64,000 nt of DNA, taken from NCBI GenBank assembly GCA_023548195.1, contig JAJHZJ010000807.1:297420-361419 (forward strand), written 5' to 3'. The position numbers and the translations under genes were made by a program. Positions within the stretch are counted from its first letter, which is position 1. The number at the start of each line of letters is the position of its first letter. Below, piece after piece: positions 54,807 to 64,000 of this stretch. The notes below the pieces were generated by a model. That model searched no databases and had not been told where the DNA came from. It was given only the letters and a program-made list of their open reading frames with translations. Source of the DNA: Bettongia penicillata ogilbyi (lineage: Eukaryota > Chordata > Mammalia > Diprotodontia > Potoroidae).

Positions 54807-57415
54807 CTTTTTTTATTTTTAGATTTCGATATTCATTTTCTCAAAATTTTGAGTTCCAATTTTTCTCCCCATCTCTCCCCTCCCCCCACCCCATAATACC
54901 TTGCATTCTGATTACCCATGCCCTCAATGTACCCTCCCTTCTATCATGCCCCACTCTTCCCTTATCCCCATCTTCTCTCTTTTCTTGTAGGACAAGATAA
55001 ATTTCTATACCCCATTACCTGTGTTTCTTATTTCCCAGTTATATGCAATAATAATTCTCAACATTCATTTATAATACTTTTAATTCTTACTTCTCTACCT
55101 CCATCTCTCTCTACCCATCCCCAATGAGAAGGCAAGCAATTCAATACAGGCTATATATGTGTCATTTTGCAAAAGACTTCCATAATAATCTTGTTGCGTA
55201 ATGCTAACTATATTGCCCTCTATCCTACCCTGTCCCCCCTTTTTATTCTCTCATTGGACCTTGTCCTTTCCCCAAAGTTATTACTTCTAGTTTGCCCTCC
55301 CTTCTATCATCCCCCTCACCCAACTTGTCCCCTCCTCCCCTACTTTTCTGTAGTGTAAGACAGATTTTCATACCAAATTTGGTGAGCATGTTATTTCCTC
55401 CTTAAGCCATATGTAAAGAGGGTAAGCTTCACTTTTCCCCTCTCATCTTCTCCCTTTTCTTCTGCATTGAACAAGATTTTTCTTATCTCTTTTATGAATT
55501 ATAGCCTGCTCCATTTCATTTCTCCCTTTCTACACCCAGTATTTTCCTCCCTCACTCGTTAATTTTAATTTTTTTATGAATATCATCTCTTCTGATTCAA
55601 CTCAACCTGTACTATGTGTGTGTGTGTGTGTGTGTGTATAATCCCTCTACCTACTCAAATACTGAGAAAAGTCTCAAGATTTACAAATATTATCCTTCCA
55701 TGTAGAAATGTAAACAGTTCAGCTTTAGAAAGTCTTTTATGATTTGTCTTTCCTGCTTACCTTTTCATGCTTCTCTTGATTCTTGTGTTTGAAAGTCAAA
55801 TTTTCTATTCAGTTCTGGTCTTTTCATCATGAATGCTTGAAAGTCCTCTATATCACTGAGTGACCATTTATTCCCTTGAAGTATTATACTCAGTTTTGCT
55901 GGGTGGGTGATTCTTGGTTTTAATCCCAGTTCCTTTGACTTCTGGAATATCCTATTCCAAGTCCTTTGATCCCTTAATGTAGAAGCTGCCAGATCCTGTG
56001 TTATCCTGATTGTATTTCCAAAATACTTGAATTGTTTCTTTCTAGTTCTTTGAAGTATTTTCTCCTTGACCTGGGAACTCTGAAATTTGGCCATAATATT
56101 CCTAGGAGTTTCTCTTTTCAAGAGGTGATTGGTGGATTCTTTCAATATTTATTGTGCCCTCTGATTCTAGAATATCAAGGCAGTTTTCATTAATAATTTC
56201 ATGGAAGATAATGTCTAGGCTCTTTTTTTTATCATGGCTTCCAGTAGTACCATAATTTTTAAATTGTCTCTCCTGGATCTATTATCTAGATCAGTTGTTT
56301 TTCCAATGAGATGCTACACATTATCTCCTATTTTTAAAAATATTTGGTTTTGTTTTCTAACTTCTTGGTTTATCTCATAGTCATTAACTTCCCTGAATTC
56401 AATTCTCTCTTTTAAAGAAGTATTTTGTCCAGTGAGCTTTTGAACCTTCTTTTCCATTTGCCTAATTCTGCTTTTTAAACCTTCCTTCTCCAGATTGGCT
56501 TTTTGGATCTCTTTTTCCAATTGATTTAACCTCTTTTCAAAGTTGTTATTTTCCTCAGCATTTTTGATTCTCCGTTAGAGGGTGCTGACATGCTTTTCAA
56601 GCTCTTCTATGGCCTGTGCCCATTTCATATTCATTCTGGAGGTACTGGAGGCAGAGGTCTTGACTTCCTCTGACAGAATGCCTTGTTCTTCCTCATCTGA
56701 AAGGGTGGAAGGAGACACCTGTTCACCAAGAAAGTCACTTTCTATGGATTTATTTATTTTTCTTTTTCAGGAATTTTCCCAGCCAGTTACTTGACTTCTG
56801 AATCCTTTGTCAAGAGGAGGGTCCTAATGCTCCACCTCTCCTCAGTACCATACTCAAAGCTGAGATTCAGATCAGCTGCTCAAATCCTCCAGGGGCTTTG
56901 GGTGAGGGCAGGGCAGCCATTGAGGGCTGAGGTTCAGATCAGCTGCTTAATTCTGCCAGAGGCTTTAACCTGAACTGCCTGGACAATGGACCCAGGCTGC
57001 TTCTGCAGAGCCATCTACCGCCCACTGTTGCTGCCATTGCTGAGGGAACCCATTCCCATCTCTCCCACCTGGGAAAACGCTCCCACACTGACCTTTGGAA
57101 ATTTCTTTGTTGCTTGTCGGTTGAGGGATTTGGAACCCTCTCTGCTGGGAAGTTTGCCACGGAGTTCTGTTCAGTTCCTATTCCTCCCAGTGCCACGTGG
57201 CCAGAACTGGGCTCGCTATGCTCACCATTGTGAGATAGACCTTTCCTGTCAGCCTTCCAGGTTACCTTTGGCTGTAAACTTCTTTCCCTCTGTTGTTCTG
57301 TAGTTTCTGCTGCTCTAGAATTTGTTGAGAGTCATTTTTACATGTATTTTGTGGGCTGTGGGGGAAACACTAGGATATATGTGTCTTTCTGCTCTGCCAT
57401 CTTAGCTCTGCCCCC
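54807..57415 (-). mobile_element. HAL1 (ORF2-less L1), near full length
   Basis: 5' terminus antisense 'ctctgccatcttagctctgc' (57392-57411), 5'UTR to about 56770, ORF1 about 56770-55765, 3' region with a GT tract (55614-55637), and an A-rich end at 54807-54819. Same layout as 4351-7214 and 23678-26486. A duplication is not evident. Confidence 0.85.
55765..56770 (-). pseudogene. HAL1 ORF1 remnant
   Basis: The C-terminal frame (56145-55765) reads KRETPRNIMAKFQSSQ, then TRKKQFKYFGNTIRITQDLA and KELGLKPRITHPAKLS. The coiled-coil frame (56520-56314) has MEKEIQKANLEKEG and QMEKKVQKLTGQN. The two lie in different phases with stops between. It is one of the better preserved HAL1 ORF1 C-termini. Confidence 0.82.
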
Positions 57416-57744
57416 TAGTAGTTGACAAGAATCTATTTTTTATGGCTGCCCTTTGAGTATAACCCTGGACAAACAGGCATCCTTTAGCAGCCACACCTCC
57501 AAGTTCTTTAGTGTAGCCCCAGGAAAATACAGAAACAACTCACCTGATCCAGCACATGCCAGTCTCTATGACTGGGATCCCAGTTCAGCACGAGTTAATC
57601 TGCCAGACCCCTACAGGAACCACCAGTGCCATCTACCCACAATCCATCCTTCAGTTCAGATAAACATCCACCCTTGACCAGGGAGACAGTCAGGGTCTGA
57701 AATCACTGGCACAAGAAGTCTGCATGCCAGGCACAGACCTCAAA

Positions 57745-58822
57745 TTTAAAAGAAAGGGAAGAATAACAACAAAAAAAGAGCTACAACAACAAAAAAAGAA
57801 TATTACCATAGAAATTTATTTTGGTGACAGAGAAGAGCAAGACAGAAACCCAGAAGAGGACAACAATGTCAAAACAATTATGGGCAAAATCACAAAGAAA
57901 AATGAGAAGTAGTGTCAAGCTAAGAAAGAACTCATTAGGAGAACTCAGAAAGGAGCTAAAAATCATATAAGAGGTTGAAGAAATAAATGGAAATGCAATG
58001 AGAGTGATGCAAGAAAGAGAATTATGAAAAAGAATCAGTTTGGAGAACTACTTAAAAATAGAATTAGTGAAATGTAAATGCAGGAAACAACTCCTTAGAG
58101 AGTAAAATTAACCAAATAGAAACAAAATTGCAGAAGCTAATTGAGGAAAACAACACCTTAAAAGTTAGAATTGGGCAAACAGAAACTAATGACTTTAGGA
58201 GACATCAAGAATCAATCAAAGAAATTGAAAAGAATGTTTAAAATGGAAAAATAAATTGTCATATCTCAAGGTAAAAGTAACTGAGCTGAAAAATAGATCC
58301 AGGAGAGACGATATCAGAATCACTGTATTTTCTGAAAGCCATAATGAAAAAGTGGGCCTGAATAGTATCTTTCAAGAAATTATCAAGGAAAACTTCCCTG
58401 ATTTTCTGAAACCAGAGGGCAAAGTAGATATTGAAGGCATCCACTGATCTCTTCAAGAAAGAGATACCAGAATAAAAACACCAAGGGACATTATAGCCAA
58501 ATATTAGAACTATAAGCTCAAAGAAAAGAAAGTCCTACAAATGGCTAGAAAGAAACAATTCAAATATTGGGGAGTGACAGACAAGTTTACACAGAACTGG
58601 ACAGCTGTAATATTAAAGGATTGAAGGTCATGGAATATGATATTCCAGAAGGCAAAAGAGATATGATTGCAACCCAGAATCATTTATCCAACAAAATTAA
58701 GCATAATACTTCAAGGGGAAAATGGTCTTTCAATGAAACTGAAGGATTTTAAGCTTTTTTAAGAAGACCAGAACTAAAGCAAAAAATTGGACCTCCAATA
58801 TCAAGACCCAAAAGAAGCATAA
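57745..58822 (+). pseudogene. L1 ORF1 remnant
   Basis: The N-terminus (KKNITIEIYFGDREEQDRNP) resembles the young L1 ORF1 (ESFYGDKDQNTSP) rather than the HAL1 type (YFLGEQ). The middle frame at 58256-58447 has ELKNRSRRDDIRITVFSESH, then IFQEIIKENFPDFLKPEGKV. Stops and frameshifts throughout. Confidence 0.8.
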
Positions 58823-59344
58823 ATAGGTAAAAAAGGAAAAGGAAACATAACGGATTCAATAGAGCAATACTATTTTATCCCTCTATGGGAAGATGATATT
58901 TGTGATTCTGAAAAATCATATCACTAATAGTACAGCCAGAAGGAATACACATAGACAGAGGGCAAAACTATAAGATGAATTTCAGGGAATGGCAAAAATA
59001 CGTGATGAGAAAAAGGAGTACAATGAGGGCAGAAGGAATGGAAGGTAGGATGGGGCAAGTTGTGTGAAAAACCTATTATAGTGGATGGGAAGATGGGAAG
59101 TTGTGTTTCAAGCATCAGTATTGGCTCAAAGAGGGAATCATATAACTAATCAATCGAATATAGAAATCTGTCTTACCTGACAGGGAAATAAGAGGGGAGG
59201 AGATCAAGTAAAATGGGGCAGGGCAGAACTGGCAGAAGGCAGCCAGATAAGGGGAGGTGGCAGAAGCAAAACAGTGGTGATGAGGGAAGGGGTAAAAGGA
59301 GCAAAAGAACAGACAGGATGAAGAATTGAATGGAGGGAAATACT

Positions 59345-59820
59345 CAGGTAATGTGAATAGGATGAAAAAATGGAAGTGGATAGTAGAGTGGATCAAAAAC
59401 CAGAATTGTGTAAGTTACTTACAAGAAACACAGTTGAAGGAGAGACACACACACAGAGTAAATGTAAAGGACTGGAGAAGAATCTATTATACTTTAGCTG
59501 AAGTTAAAAAACAAAACAAAGCAAAACAAAACAGGTCACAATCCTGATCCCAGGAAAAGTAAAAGCAAAAATAGACCTAATTAAACAGATAAGGAAGGAA
59601 ACTACATTTTGCTAAGAGGTACCATAGACAATGAAATAATATCAAGACTAAACATATATGTATCAATTGATATAGCATAAAAATTTCTAAGGGAGAAGTT
59701 AAGTGAGTTACAGGAAGAAATAGACAATAAAACTATACTAGTTGGGGACCTCAAATGTCACTTCTCAAAACCTGATAAATCCAACCAAAAAAATCAGTGA
59801 GAAAGAAACTGAGGTCAATA
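59345..59820 (+). pseudogene. L1 ORF2 endonuclease-domain remnant
   Basis: The frame 59326-59547 includes NRMKKWKWIVEWIKNQN, YLQETQLKERHTHRVNVKDW, RRIYYTLAEVKK, matching the young L1 endonuclease (CLQETHLKRGDTHRIKVKGW). Later text corresponds to LLNMYAPS and ILVGDLN-type blocks in a shifted phase. It is cut off before the reverse transcriptase. Confidence 0.8.
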
Positions 59821-59970
59821 GAATATCAAACTGCTTATCATTTTCTAAAGAGGGGAGAGGAGAGAGGAAGAAAAATTTGAAACTCAAAATCTTGTAAAAA
59901 TGAAAGCTAATAATTTTCTTGACATGTAACTGGGGAAAAATAAAATACTATTCAAAATAAATAAATAAAA

Positions 59971-60290
59971 GACTGCCCCTCACATCTGGAATATTCTTCA
60001 TCTTCACCTCTTCTCTTTTCTTGCCTACTTCAAGACTCAGTCCAAATCCTACCTTTTCCAATGGATCTTTTCTCATGTCCTCTATAGGTAATACATTCAT
60101 TCTGAGATCATCTTCCATTTAGCCTATATTTATCTTGAATTCTTGAATCTATATACATATTTGCATGTTGTTTTCCTCTCATTTGAATGGAAACTCCTTG
60201 AGGAAGGTAAAGTACTTTTAAAAATTCCCAGTGATTAGTATAGTGCTCAGTAAATGCTTAATAAATGTGTGTCAACTTGAATGCCTAATC
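59971..60290 (+). mobile_element. L2-type LINE 3' end
   Basis: The text 'cacatctggaatattcttca', 'cttcaagactcagtccaaat', 'tgaatggaaactccttgagg' and 'cagtaaatgcttaataaatg' follows the L2 3' ORF end and tail in order. Confidence 0.82.
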
Positions 60291-60474
60291 ATAGTTTAGC
60301 TCAGTTTTAAAAGAAAGTACAAATAGTTTCCTAATATTGGGGGTAGTGAAAAACAAACTGAAATGATTAAGTACATAAATTTGGCATTTTGCTTTAAAAA
60401 TATTTTTCATGTGATGTGAGGCTATATTACAGGAATGGATATAGTATCTTGAATTAGGGAGAAGGGAAGGAAAG

Positions 60475-60560
60475 AAACATTTATTTAACAGTTATGTTTA
60501 ATGTAGGCACAATGCTAATGATTTTGCAAATATCTCATTTGAATATGCAGTCCTTTTGTA
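60475..60560 (-). mobile_element. MIR/L2-type fragment
   Basis: Antisense text 'aaacatttatttaacagtta', 'ggcacaatgctaatgatttt' and 'gcaaatatctcatttgaat'. Confidence 0.55.
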
Positions 60561-60569
60561 GAATGAGTA

Positions 60570-60910
60570 CCCTTGAAGGGCTTCATGTGGAGTATTAGTT
60601 TTGACTCTGGGTACCACATTTTTTCAATGATATCAATAAGATGAACATCCAGAGGAGGGAAACCCATATAATGAAGGATTTGTTTCTGTTTCAAATCAGT
60701 AACACCTGAAGGAAATGATGTTAACCTGGGGAATAGAAGATTGTAGGTCTAGGGAATAATGATTCTGGTATTTGTGTATTTGAAGTGCTATCAAGAACAA
60801 GTAGGATTAGATTTATTGTTGGCCACACAAAAGAGAAATAACAGCAAACAGTAAAGAAATAAATTTAGGCGTGAGGTCAAGGAAAACTTTCTAATAATTT
60901 TATCTACGTA
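60570..60910 (+). mobile_element. CR1/L3-type LINE 3' fragment
   Basis: Landmarks in order: 'tgactctgggtaccacattt', 'aacatccagaggagggaaac', 'gtatttgaagtgctatcaag', 'aataaatttaggcgtgaggt' and 'caaggaaaactttctaataa'. These are recurrent in the 3' part of CR1/L3 elements ('ctgggcaccac', 'cagaggagggc', 'aggaaaaacttcctaa'). This LINE class has the type of 3' end seen on SINEs at 9364, 32950 and 53875. Confidence 0.72.
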
Positions 60911-60936
60911 AAAGAGAAATGGATGATCTCAGGTAA

Positions 60937-61055
60937 TGGATGCTTCTGTACTTGTTTTAGTTCTTCAGGTAAAAAATGGATAAATATTTCTTAGGTGGAT
61001 GCTTCTGTACTTGTTTTAGTTCTTCAGGTAAAAAGATGGATAAATATTTCTTAGG
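60937..61055. repeat. Tandem duplication of a 59/60-bp unit
   Basis: The unit 60937-60995 (beginning TGGATGCTTCTGTACTTG) is repeated at 60996-61055 with only one extra G. This near identity in decayed surroundings indicates a recent event. Confidence 0.93.
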
Positions 61056-61089
61056 TTCATTATAAAATAGAGTTCTTTTTAAACACAGA

Positions 61090-61265
61090 CTTCAGGGCTC
61101 ATGGGGCACATAAAACTCCAAAATGGTGCTTGAATAACATTAAAATGTATTTAGAAATTTCTAGCAAAATATTTAAAAGTACAACAAAACATAGATAATG
61201 CTAATGTGTTTTTTAAAATCAGTTGATGATCCACAAGGATCTTTCTTTATGTTTTAGTGTCCAGT
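61090..61265. mobile_element. hAT-type miniature element, family 2 (second copy)
   Basis: The interior 'acaaaacatagataatgcta', 'caaggatctttctttatgtt' and 'ttagtgtccagtg' parallels 36379-36583 ('atagataacatttgaaa', 'acatatggtttagtgact'). The termini are eroded. Confidence 0.55.
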
Positions 61266-61714
61266 GTCTATGTGAGTTTGCTACCTTGCTACCATTATTT
61301 TTTTGTGTATTGGATGGATGGCTTTGCAGGTTCCTTCACACATCAAGATTCTGTTATTCCATGCTACTTTTGGGCATATTACTTGCCATGTGTTGTTAAA
61401 CTTCAGTTTTGTAACAAAAGTCTACTCGAGATGAAGAACCCTTCCGAGACTTACATTTCCTCTTTGACAAAGCCAAGAAATATCTGACTTCTCTCTTCAT
61501 GAGGCAATACATTTCTTTTTAAAAGCTACCGTATCTGGACTATTCTTCTCTACCCCAGCCTCATAGATTATTTTTATTTGCACGTGAAAGAAAAAACAAG
61601 CCCATTAAAAGGAGTTTTTTAATTAAACTGGAAGACATCTTCATAAGATTTCAGTAGCCTGTGGTAGCCTCTCAATTCAGGAGAAATCAGGATGAATTAA
61701 ATTACTGGTTCATT
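61266..61714. other. Unassigned sequence
   Basis: No feature was recognised. The 76-residue frame at 61257-61487 shows no domain. Confidence 0.4.
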
Positions 61715-62200
61715 TACAATTAAAGACAAAAATACTCTCTGTCCTCAGGAGCTCACATTCTAAGGGAGAGACAACATGCAAATAACTATATACATATGGA
61801 TTATATATACTACAGAAAGAAGGTCCTCTTACAAAGAAGTCACTAGGAATGGTTAAAGGGTCAAGAAAGGCCTATTTCAGGAGATTGGGTTAGGGTTGAG
61901 ACTTGAGTGAGGTTAGCAGTCAGAGACAAGGAGGAATGGTCTTCTGGACTGGAGGAAAATCAATGCAAAGGCATAGAATCCAAAGATGGAATGTTGTCTT
62001 CAAGCAAAACCAAGGTCAGTGCTTCCAAATTATGTTACATGTGGAAATTAGTAAGCATAAAACTATGAAAATAAGAAGGGGCCAACTTGGGAAGGGATAT
62101 AAAAGTCACATGATATGTGATCTTGAAAGTAATAGGGAGCCACGGGAGTTTACAGAGAAGGGGAATGGTATAAACAACATTGTCCATGAGGGAAGGTATA
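61715..62200 (-). mobile_element. L2-type LINE 3' part
   Basis: Antisense landmarks as in 15741-16715: 'ctctgtcctcaggagctcac', 'attctaagggagagacaaca', 'ggcctatttcaggagattgg' and 'aatagggagccacgggagtt'. The 119-residue plus-strand frame here is an antisense artefact. Confidence 0.75.
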
Positions 62201-62274
62201 TAAATAAAGTCAAAATTTTGGTGGGGCTAGGTCTAGACCTACTCTTATGCGATAGGTACTAGATCTATGATTTA

Positions 62275-62460
62275 ATTTGTTTAGGGATCTTCCAGATGGG
62301 GAAACTCATTCTACTCATGCAGGTTATTATCATGTCTATAAATCACAGGGAGGTGATTTGACCATTCATTCCAGTAAGTGGCAAAGGTAAGAATTAAACC
62401 TAGGTTTCTTAGCTTCAGGACAAGTTTTCTAACCAGGATAGCAAACTGCCTTTCAGACTT
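62275..62460 (-). mobile_element. SINE, antisense
   Basis: The text 'ggaaactcattctactcatg', 'gggaggtgatttgaccattc' and 'agtaagtggcaaaggtaaga' with 'taaacctaggtttcttagct' is the antisense SINE body. Confidence 0.65.
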
Positions 62461-63189
62461 GTCTTAAAATATAGATTTTTAATACCACATAACAATATCC
62501 TTTTTATTCCCCAGAAACGAATACGTCAATATGGGGAAGTCATGTATGGACTTGTGCCACAGTTTAATGTACCAAAAAGACTGTTTATTACATTCTGTGT
62601 TGTTGGACCCCTACCAGAGCAGCCTCTGAAGGTCTTTGTAATTTTGATAAATGTAATATTGTTGTGTTAAATGTTCATTTTATACATGCTGTGGGAATGC
62701 CCAGTTGTTGATGAATATTGTGCTCCAAATTTTTTTTTTGTCAAATCTGCATCATGCTAATCAGTGAGTTGTGTTATTTTAAGGCTCTTAAATTATTTCC
62801 CTTCTATCCCTAGAAAGAAGAGCAAATAGATCTACAAGATGGCTTATCTTGTGTGTGTGTGTTTGTGTGTCTGTGTGTGTGTTTGTGTGCCATAAAATCA
62901 TGGGGTTAATCATTAAGTAATTAATTAGGTTAATTCTGATCTTTCTGATTTTCTCCTCCCTATCGAATTACCACCATTCTTTCACTTCTTGGAACCTTGT
63001 AATAGTAGTTTATATCCTTGTTTCTGGTTCTTGGACCCTTTGGGTTATTATGGTTCTAGGATAATAATTATTTTCTTAGAAAAAAGAGATTAGCCTCAGG
63101 GAAAGGAATTCAGTGTCTCTGGAATCCCTCTGCAAACCATCTCTACCACAGGTGAGAGACACTGTTGAATATGTGGCTTTCAGCAACAG
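62461..63189. other. Unassigned sequence with a (GT)n tract
   Basis: An interrupted GT repeat lies at 62850-62890. The remainder was not recognised. Confidence 0.45.
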
Positions 63190-63437
63190 GGAAAAAGAGA
63201 GTGGAAAAGTGCAGAGAGAGCTCACCTCAAAGCCAAGAAGACCTCTGTTCAAATCCCACCCATGACACCTACTATACCAACTGCATGAGTCCAAACAAGT
63301 CATTAAATTTTCAGTGTTCTAGGAAAATCTCTTAAAATATGAGTTGTAAGAAAAGTCCTGGAATCCATTGGCAGGATATTTCCTCATCTAAGAATTTCCT
63401 AAACCAATGAAGTCATTAGTCCAGTGCCTTTCCACAT
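63190..63437 (+). mobile_element. tRNA-headed SINE (same family as 21620-21862)
   Basis: The head 'agagagctcacctcaaagcc', 'cctctgttcaaatcccaccc' and 'aacaagtcattaaattttca' is followed by the tail 'ggaaaatctcttaaaatatg', 'atttcctcatctaagaattt' and 'cctaaaccaatgaagtcatt'. Confidence 0.75.
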
Positions 63438-64000
63438 TATCATCATTTCTTAAATCTCAGTTGTAGGGTAGGATAAGGATTGTTGTTATTTGAGGACTGA
63501 TAGTTATTTTCCAGGACACTATTGTGGCTAAACTTATTAATATCCCTTCTATTATTAGAATCGTCCTATATGTGTGTGACAACCTCAAAAATTTAGCAGT
63601 GACCCAGAGTTGGGTAACTAGCTTGAGTCTTAGGTATTCTTTGAGTCTATTAGGAGTTCAGCAATAACATATTAGAACTATGGTTTACCATTTAGCAAAT
63701 TACATTAAAATTGGCTAAAGTGTCCCTAGGCCACTAGGAAAAAAATAATTCTTTGCCCAAAATTGATTAACTTACTCCCAAAGAAGAACTTGGACATGGG
63801 CAGGATATGATTAAATGGGAAATATTACTCCAAGGTCTAAAAGGGAGCAGGAAAAAGGGACAATTTGCTGAATGGTCTGCACTTCCCTTGGGATTTCATT
63901 TAAAGAAGTAATTAATTCAATATATACTTAACATTGTCCAGAAATTCATTCTTATTTAAAACACTTTGATATGTCCTGAATTAAATGAGAGCTCATTTGG
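63438..64000. other. Unassigned sequence
   Basis: No repeat or gene was recognised to the end of the window. Confidence 0.4.

Larger units (their letters stand above)
57456..59970 (+). mobile_element. Internally deleted L1 keeping ORF1 and the start of ORF2
   Basis: 5'UTR from about 57456 ('ccccaggaaaatacagaaac'), ORF1 about 57745-58822, inter-ORF about 58823-59340, then ORF2 endonuclease text to about 59820. At that point it jumps to an L1 3' end ('cttgtaaaaatgaaagctaa', 'taaaatactattcaaaataa') with an A-rich tail. The RT region is missing. It differs from the HAL1 copies, which have no ORF2 at all and a different ORF1 N-terminus. A weak duplication may be (G/A)CTGCCC(T/C) at about 57445 and 59972. 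Confidence 0.75.

Noticed and set aside
61903..62262. 119-residue plus-strand frame
   Set aside because: Antisense of an L2 3' region with the same landmarks as the copy at 15741-16715.
1..64000. CRISPR arrays, operons, phage or plasmid modules
   Set aside because: No regularly spaced repeats with unique spacers, no prokaryotic coding density or ribosome-binding patterns; the repeat content is that of a marsupial nuclear genome.

Overview
The window looks like intergenic nuclear DNA from a marsupial. It is AT-rich, no frame carries a host protein-coding exon I can support, and it is built from layers of metatherian-type interspersed repeats. These are tRNA-headed SINEs with several different LINE-derived tails, L1 and ORF2-less 'half-L1' (HAL1) elements, BovB/RTE, L2 and CR1/L3 LINE fragments, and hAT-type miniature transposons. 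No repeat diagnostic of one species could be confirmed by eye, so opossum versus Australian marsupial is left open. I found no operons, CRISPR arrays, tRNA/rRNA genes or bacterial features.

Layout. At 0-4.3 kb there is a SINE, then a BovB-clade LINE split by a short ORF-less L1 derivative with a perfect 14-bp target-site duplication. At 4.35-7.2 kb lies a HAL1 (minus). At 7.2-16.8 kb are SINEs, L2 fragments, a triplet microsatellite block and a possible solo LTR. At 16.8-18.6 kb is a HAL1 lacking its 3' part, followed by a SINE broken by a hAT miniature element. At 19-23.5 kb there is mostly unique sequence plus SINE/L2 pieces. At 23.5-26.5 kb a complete HAL1 (plus) sits inside a SINE with a 17-bp duplication. 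At 26.5-37 kb there is low-complexity AT-rich sequence, a second ORF-less L1 derivative with a duplication, an RTE remnant, L2 tails and a long GT/GA tract. At 37.2-38.7 kb is a processed pseudogene of an ADP/ATP carrier, best matching SLC25A6. At 39-53 kb there is an old L1 interrupted by a younger full-length L1 (43353-50207), which has an intact ORF1, an ORF2 broken by two frameshifts and one stop, and a CpG-rich 5' region. At 54.8-60 kb a HAL1 (minus) is followed by an internally deleted L1 (plus) and an L2 3' end. At 60-64 kb are CR1/L3, hAT, L2 and SINE remnants.

How the parts relate. The LINEs would supply the retrotransposition machinery and the non-autonomous elements show what they mobilised. 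HAL1 copies and the two ORF-less elements share L1 5' and 3' ends. One SINE class ends in the same sequence as the BovB LINE in this window, another ends like CR1/L3, and another like L2. The SLC25A6 copy is an mRNA-derived insertion of the kind L1 makes. Only one reading frame, ORF1 of the young L1, looks able to encode a complete protein. I did not find a new biological system. The most unusual items are the short ORF-less L1 derivatives flanked by target-site duplications and the two-module 5' region of the young L1.
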